DNA of 64,000 nucleotides from Acetilactobacillus jinshanensis. GTDB lineage: Bacteria > Bacillota > Bacilli > Lactobacillales > Lactobacillaceae. Below, piece by piece: positions 62,566 to 64,000 of the stretch (within the stretch, counting starts at the first letter, position 1; the number at the start of each line of letters is the position of its first letter). The stretch lies in the NCBI RefSeq assembly GCF_004359375.1, contig NZ_CP034726.1, positions 930,001 through 994,000 on the forward strand, read 5' to 3'. Position numbers and translations under genes: made by a program. The notes under the pieces were generated by a model. The model was given only the letters and a program-made list of their open reading frames with translations. It was not told the DNA's origin and searched no databases.

Positions 62566-63699
62566 TTAACCCCAAACTTTTTTAGCGGTATCGATAACTA
62601 ACTTAATCTTGGCCCACTGCTGCTGTTCAGTGAGGTGATTACCTTGTTCGGTGGAGGCGAAGCCACACTGTGGACTTAAAGCTAGGTCCTTTAGCGGGAC
62701 GTATTTAGATGCTTCGTGAATGCGTTTAATTAGATCCGCGGGCTTCTCTAATTCAGGTCGTTTACTGGTAACTAAACCTAGAACGACTTTCTTACCTTTT
62801 GGCACGTACTTTAAGGGCTCAAAGCCACCGGAGCGCTTGTCATCGTATTCCAGGAAGAATGAACCCACGTTTTCCTTAGCGAAGACGGCATCCGCAATGT
62901 AGTCATATCCACCAGAGTATAGCCAGTCGGAGCCGTTATTGCCTCGACATAGATGGGTGGATAATCTTAAGTCTGACGGCAGATCCTTTAAAGCACCGTT
63001 TGTTAGGGTGATAAAGACACGTTTAGCTTGGTCTCGACCAAATAGACCACCAGTGATGAACGGCCAGGCGTGAACATCGTTTAATCCTGTAAATGCGGGG
63101 TCATCGATTTTAATGTCTCGGCAGCCAGCCTTGTATAATGATAAGAACAGTTGATGATAGGCAGAACAGAAATCGTGAATAAAGTCGTCAAAATTAGGGT
63201 AATACTTCTTTAAAGCCTTTCTGTTGGCAGGCTGACTGAACAGGAAACAGAAGGTATTAACAGGTGCTGAAACACTTTGACGAGGTGTAACGTGATATTT
63301 TTTAGCGACTTTCTTGAGATAATTAAAATCCCGTAAATCCTTCGATTCTGCTGGATTAAAAGCAATCTTACCAACTAAGCGAAGGGCCGGTAATTTACGG
63401 CGCTGGTGATGGAATGGTACGATGGAATGCTGATTTCTCGGAACATCAACGCCCGAGAAGCTACTGATGGTGCTGTCCGCAAAGTCCGTTCGGCTAAATT
63501 CACCATCGGTAACGATTTTCAAACCTAGATCCTTTTGTTTTTTAACGACCGCATCAATATCCTTATGTAAAATTGCTAAATATTGGTCTTTAGAAATTGA
63601 ATGGTTATCAAAATAATTTTTACGAGCTTCTTTTAAATCCTTTGGTCTTAAGAAACTGCCAACGGTATCATAATGAACGAATTCAGTCATTTTAATCAC
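62566..63699 (-). CDS. MetE C-terminal-domain-like methyltransferase (YxjG/YxjH family), copy 2
   Basis: 377 residues with the same domain and ligands (STHLCRG, LEYDDKRSGG, SPQCGFAS). The N-terminal half (SRTDFADSTISSFSGV) differs clearly from copy 1 (RRSWWHLDTFWGFNGI), in the region facing the methyl-donor site, so the copies may prefer different donors. RBS AAAGAAAG. Middle gene of the tandem array. Confidence 0.88.
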   Translation of the reverse strand: MIKMTEFVHYDTVGSFLRPKDLKEARKNYFDNHSISKDQYLAILHKDIDAVVKKQKDLGLKIVTDGEFSRTDFADSTISSFSGVDVPRNQHSIVPFHHQRRKLPALRLVGKIAFNPAESKDLRDFNYLKKVAKKYHVTPRQSVSAPVNTFCFLFSQPANRKALKKYYPNFDDFIHDFCSAYHQLFLSLYKAGCRDIKIDDPAFTGLNDVHAWPFITGGLFGRDQAKRVFITLTNGALKDLPSDLRLSTHLCRGNNGSDWLYSGGYDYIADAVFAKENVGSFFLEYDDKRSGGFEPLKYVPKGKKVVLGLVTSKRPELEKPADLIKRIHEASKYVPLKDLALSPQCGFASTEQGNHLTEQQQWAKIKLVIDTAKKVWG

Positions 63700-63718
63700 A
63701 CTTTCTTTTCATAAATCT

Positions 63719-64000
63719 TTAGTTCCAAACTTTCTGAGCGGTATTGACCATTAATCTGATCTTGGCCCATTGTTGCTGCTCGGTAAGGTGATTGCCTTCT
63801 TCGGTTGACGCAAAACCACACTGCGGACTTAGGCCTAGATTTTGAATTGGGACATATTTTGATGCTTGATGAATCCGGTCAATCAAATGATCGGAATTTT
63901 CCAACTGTGGACGTTTGCTGGTGATTAATCCCAAAATGATCTGGTCGTTGTTGTTAGCGTGTTTTAACGGTTCAAAGCCACCCGAACGGTCATCGTCGAA
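63719..64000 (-). CDS. MetE C-terminal-domain-like methyltransferase (YxjG/YxjH family), copy 3, partial
   Basis: Only the C-terminal 93 codons are inside the window; the frame is open to the right edge. DDDRSGGFEPLKHA aligns with the DDKRSGGFEPLKYV stretch of copy 2, and SPQCGFAS carries the Cys zinc ligand. It is the first visible gene of the array, 19 bases upstream of copy 2. Any leader riboswitch or T-box for the group would lie beyond the window. Confidence 0.85.
   Translation of the reverse strand, partial: FDDDRSGGFEPLKHANNNDQIILGLITSKRPQLENSDHLIDRIHQASKYVPIQNLGLSPQCGFASTEEGNHLTEQQQWAKIRLMVNTAQKVWN

Overview
The window looks like a low-GC Gram-positive chromosome from the family Lactobacillaceae, plausibly a heterofermentative lactobacillus close to the Apilactobacillus/Fructilactobacillus group. 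That reading rests on the peptidase and transporter repertoire (PepQ, C69 dipeptidase, two pyrrolidone-carboxyl peptidases, an OpuC-type permease/binding-protein fusion), the D-lactate-type dehydrogenase, the xylulose kinases with a CcpA cre site, and very large wall-associated proteins with a KxYKxGKxW-like signal and a DUF5776-like C-terminus. The genus is an inference. I see no tRNA, rRNA, CRISPR array, IS element or prophage.

Region 1 (1-12.6 kb) is mostly housekeeping. It holds the tail of an amino-acid ABC binding protein, a secreted protein of unknown function, two divergent Sir2 paralogues, HU, EF-Tu, BioY, a 5-oxoproline transport/peptidase operon (DUF969-DUF979-pcp), an AEC carrier, a glutathione peroxidase and several small hypotheticals. 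Two places without large genes carry RNA-scale signals. One is a structured RNA candidate at about 4.16-4.36 kb. The other is a par/Fst-like type I toxin-antitoxin locus at 11.46-12.2 kb, whose antitoxin RNA and a neighbouring structured RNA appear tandemly duplicated.

Region 2 (12.8-36 kb) is dominated by two giant paralogous surface-protein genes of about 2,290 and 5,300 codons. Each has a signal peptide, globular N-terminal domains (DUF285 leucine-rich and MucBP-like), a Ser/Asn/Ala-rich stalk and a C-terminal wall-binding-like domain. The stalk carries IxxNxxx heptads and 14-residue Trp repeats, which strongly resemble trimeric autotransporter stalks. Each gene is interrupted once by an apparent one-base insertion.

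Region 3 (36-43 kb) encodes peptide and amino-acid use: a sugar O-acetyltransferase, a PotE-like antiporter, PepQ, a C69 dipeptidase and a YjeM-like permease, most of it on the minus strand. It ends with a 36-codon hydrophobic peptide whose mRNA can fold across its own start codon.

Region 4 (43-52 kb) has a RelB-type antitoxin paired with a YoeB-type toxin, an unusual AAA+ ATPase/soluble M48-type metallopeptidase pair, a DUF805 protein, a secreted nuclease with a Tyr-Asn-Asn tail, a TauE/SafE permease, and an osmoprotectant ABC transporter operon ending in a second pcp.

Region 5 (52-64 kb) has two UspA proteins, a D-2-hydroxyacid dehydrogenase, small hypotheticals, a Tag glycosylase, a 53-codon peptide with a folded leader, two FGGY kinases under a cre site, a GH25 lysozyme, and three tandem MetE-C-like (YxjG/YxjH) proteins, the last running off the window.
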